From Arenimonas oryziterrae DSM 21050 = YC6267 (GTDB lineage Bacteria; Pseudomonadota; Gammaproteobacteria; Xanthomonadales; Xanthomonadaceae): a stretch of 64,000 nucleotides of DNA. The stretch spans positions 248,001 through 312,000 of the forward strand of contig NZ_ATVD01000001.1 of NCBI RefSeq assembly GCF_000420545.1, written 5' to 3'. Of the stretch, positions 62,321-64,000 are shown in pieces. A model generated the notes under the pieces. It was not told where the DNA came from, did no database searches, and saw only the letters and a program-made list of their open reading frames with translations. The position numbers were made by a program, and so were the translations under genes. Positions within the stretch are counted from its first letter, which is position 1. Every line of letters begins with the position of its first letter.

Positions 62321-62784
62321 CGCACCGCTTCCTTGTTGCCGATTTTCTGTGCCGCGAGGCGCGCGAGGGTATCGACGCGTTCGTTGTCCGGGTCGCCGGC
62401 ATGGCCCTTCACCCAGCGCCACTGCACTTTGTGCGGTGCGGCCGCCGCCTGCAGACGCAGCCACAGATCCTGGTTTTTTACCGGATCGCCGCCGGCGGTT
62501 TTCCAGCCGCGACGAATCCAGTTCGGCAGCCACTCGCCGATGCCTTTCTGCACGTACTGCGAGTCGGTGTAGAGGGTGACTTCGCAAGCGTTCTTGAGTG
62601 CTTCCAGCGCCATGATCGCGGCGAGCAATTCCATGCGGTTGTTGGTGGTGTCGGGCTCGCCGCCGGAAAGCTCGCGCTCGGTGTCGCCATGGCGCAACAG
62701 GGCGCCCCAGCCGCCCGGACCGGGATTGCCCAGGCAGGCGCCGTCGGTATGGATGAGGACCTGTTTCATCGTCGCGGTCGTCAT
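62317..62784 (-). CDS. rnhA: Ribonuclease HI
   Basis: This 155-residue enzyme degrades the RNA strand of RNA-DNA hybrids. The active site Asp-Glu-Asp-Asp is in [36 protein letters not shown] and [11 protein letters not shown]. The start ATG overlaps the methyltransferase stop (TGATG); the ATG of [10 protein letters not shown] five codons on is also possible. Confidence 0.97.
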   Translation of the reverse strand: MTTATMKQVLIHTDGACLGNPGPGGWGALLRHGDTERELSGGEPDTTNNRMELLAAIMALEALKNACEVTLYTDSQYVQKGIGEWLPNWIRRGWKTAGGDPVKNQDLWLRLQAAAAPHKVQWRWVKGHAGDPDNERVDTLARLAAQKIGNKEAVR

Positions 62785-63476
62785 CAGCTGGGGCTCATGC
62801 CGGTGCGCAGGCCGACCGCGGGCATCGGCTTGCGTTGCGGCGTCAGCGGAATCTCGCGTCGGCGCGCCACGATCAGGGTCGCGGCACGAAAGGCGTCGAA
62901 CAGGCGCGGACGCCGGTCTTCCATCAGCGTGACGCCTTGCTTGCTGGCCCAGTTCGGACCCAGATAGTGCCGACGCAGGACGTCGAGACCGGCGTTACGC
63001 AACAGGTCTTCGACGGCACCCGCGCTGCGGGTCACGCCGGCCTGCAGCGCCCAGCGCAAGCGGGTCGGGCTCCAGGGGTTGAGGCTGATGATCAAGACCA
63101 CTCCTTCAGGTTTGAGCACCCGCGCGTACTCCGCCACCAGAGCGGGGGCATCGCGGGAAGATTCGAGGACGAACAGGGAAAACACCAGGGACAAGCTGTC
63201 CGGTGCCAGCGGCAGGGCGTCGTCCTCGCAGCGAAACTGGCCGTCGAAGCCCGGCGCCGACCGGTGCAGGCTCAGGACCTGGGCAAGCATGTTGCCGGAC
63301 AGTTCGGCGGGGTGCTCCGCCGTTGGCCTCAGGAACAGGCCGGTATGGCCGAAGACCCGGGTCAATTCCGGGGTCGCCTGGCGTTGGACATCGACAATCA
63401 GCCGCCTTCCTGCCCCCCGATGGAACCAATCGGGCGATCGGTTTTCGGGTTGACGCCGGGAGCGAGGGGAAGGCAT
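62784..63476 (-). CDS. Class I methyltransferase (YafS-like)
   Basis: This is a protein of about 230 residues with a weakened SAM fold: [21 protein letters not shown] near residue 95 and [21 protein letters not shown] near 120 are methyltransferase-like, and motif I is hard to see. Position beside rnhA, dnaQ and gloB matches yafS of E. coli. The substrate is unknown. The start could also be 9 codons earlier at 63503, where a GGATGA site precedes. Confidence 0.82.
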   Translation of the reverse strand: MPSPRSRRQPENRSPDWFHRGAGRRLIVDVQRQATPELTRVFGHTGLFLRPTAEHPAELSGNMLAQVLSLHRSAPGFDGQFRCEDDALPLAPDSLSLVFSLFVLESSRDAPALVAEYARVLKPEGVVLIISLNPWSPTRLRWALQAGVTRSAGAVEDLLRNAGLDVLRRHYLGPNWASKQGVTLMEDRRPRLFDAFRAATLIVARRREIPLTPQRKPMPAVGLRTGMSPS

Positions 63477-63521
63477 GGTCGGGATTCTGCGGCAATCCGC
63501 CATTCAGGTCATCCACCGAGC

Positions 63522-64000
63522 GTGCTGCATCTCCGCCCCCTGCCCGCCCTCGTCGACAACTACATCTGGACCCTGGCCGACGCCGCCGGCCAGGCCTTGA
63601 TCGTGGATCCGGGCGAGGCCGCGCCGGTTCTCGCGGCCGTCGACGCCGGCCTGCACCCGGTCGCGATCCTGATCACGCATCACCACCCCGACCATATCGG
63701 CGGCGTAGCCCGCCTGCTCGAAGCTTTCGACATTCCCTGCTATGCCCCACAGGACGAGCGGATACCGCAGGCGAGCCAGCGGGTCGCGGACGGCGATCGC
63801 GTGCGGGTCGAGGCCCTGGGCCTGGAGTTCGAGGTCCTCGCCGTGCCGGGGCATACGCGCAGCCATGTCGCCTATCACGGCGGGGGCATCGTCTTTTGCG
63901 GGGACACTTTGTTCAGCCTCGGCTGCGGGCGCCTGTTCGAAGGCAGCCCGGCGCAGATGCTGAATTCGCTCGACCGCCTCGCTGCCCTGCCCGCCCAGAC
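63522..64000 (+). CDS. gloB: Hydroxyacylglutathione hydrolase (3' end beyond window)
   Basis: This glyoxalase II begins at GTG, and 159 residues are visible of about 255. The metal-binding THHHPDHIGG is near residues 51-60, AVPGHTRSH near 106-114 and FCGDTLFSLGCGRLFEG near 127-143. It splits S-D-lactoylglutathione to lactate. It diverges from the methyltransferase gene; the C-terminal recognition domain lies outside the window. Confidence 0.95.
   Translation, partial: MLHLRPLPALVDNYIWTLADAAGQALIVDPGEAAPVLAAVDAGLHPVAILITHHHPDHIGGVARLLEAFDIPCYAPQDERIPQASQRVADGDRVRVEALGLEFEVLAVPGHTRSHVAYHGGGIVFCGDTLFSLGCGRLFEGSPAQMLNSLDRLAALPAQ

Overview
The window is about 64 kb of dense, GC-rich chromosome with no plasmid, phage or insertion-sequence genes. 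Gene content and order point to a gammaproteobacterium of the Xanthomonadales (Lysobacterales), possibly near the Rhodanobacteraceae. The main reasons are the block yceD-rpmF-fabH-fabD-fabG-acpP-fabF-pabB-pabC-mltG-tmk-holB-pilZ, an RlmKL fusion, KdkA (Kdo kinase), dnaX-ybaB-recR next to the SRP RNA, and rnhA-dnaQ divergent from gloB. The family-level placement is inference.

Layout. 1-16 kb: a minus-strand molybdoenzyme operon (FdhF/YdeP-type oxidoreductase, a small winged-helix-like protein, FdhD), an AidB-like acyl-CoA dehydrogenase, a TPR-PAS-PAS-GGDEF diguanylate cyclase and a ZnT9-like CDF transporter. These are followed by plus-strand VOC, GNAT, mfd and a histidine phosphatase, then two pirins flanking an OsmC protein. 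16-25 kb: a second GNAT, methyltransferases including rlmKL, an alpha/beta hydrolase with a TTG start coupled to a MOSC protein, an amidase, tesB, and an ECF-type sigma factor that carries its own C-terminal membrane domain.

24.5-35.5 kb is one long minus-strand run for fatty-acid and folate precursor synthesis, peptidoglycan termination, dTMP kinase and clamp-loader delta', ending in pilZ and a small lipoprotein. Start/stop overlaps link many of these genes. A clear intrinsic terminator separates rpmF from fabH, and a hairpin lies between acpP and fabF. 35.6-43 kb holds a YceF-type Maf pyrophosphatase, a GT39 glycosyltransferase with a soluble C-terminal domain, a MoxR-DUF58-transglutaminase operon and an Slp-type lipoprotein.

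43-52.4 kb contains hinT, recR-ybaB-dnaX, tRNA-Ser(GGA), the SRP RNA, and the cofactor operon kdkA-MBL-moaA-moaC-moaD-moaE. The Moa proteins make molybdopterin, which the oxidoreductase at the window start would use. A GT9 glycosyltransferase diverges from kdkA, consistent with LPS core assembly.

52.4-61.5 kb is the most unusual part: a small basic ORF behind an AT-rich promoter, two coupled secreted proteins of unknown function, and a tRNA-Ser(CGA) whose 3' end plus terminator is duplicated 170 bp downstream. Next come a caspase-like protease with Sel1 repeats and a coiled coil, a Thr-rich autotransporter, a PP2C phosphatase and a membrane Ser/Thr kinase. The window ends with dnaQ, rnhA, a methyltransferase and the start of gloB.
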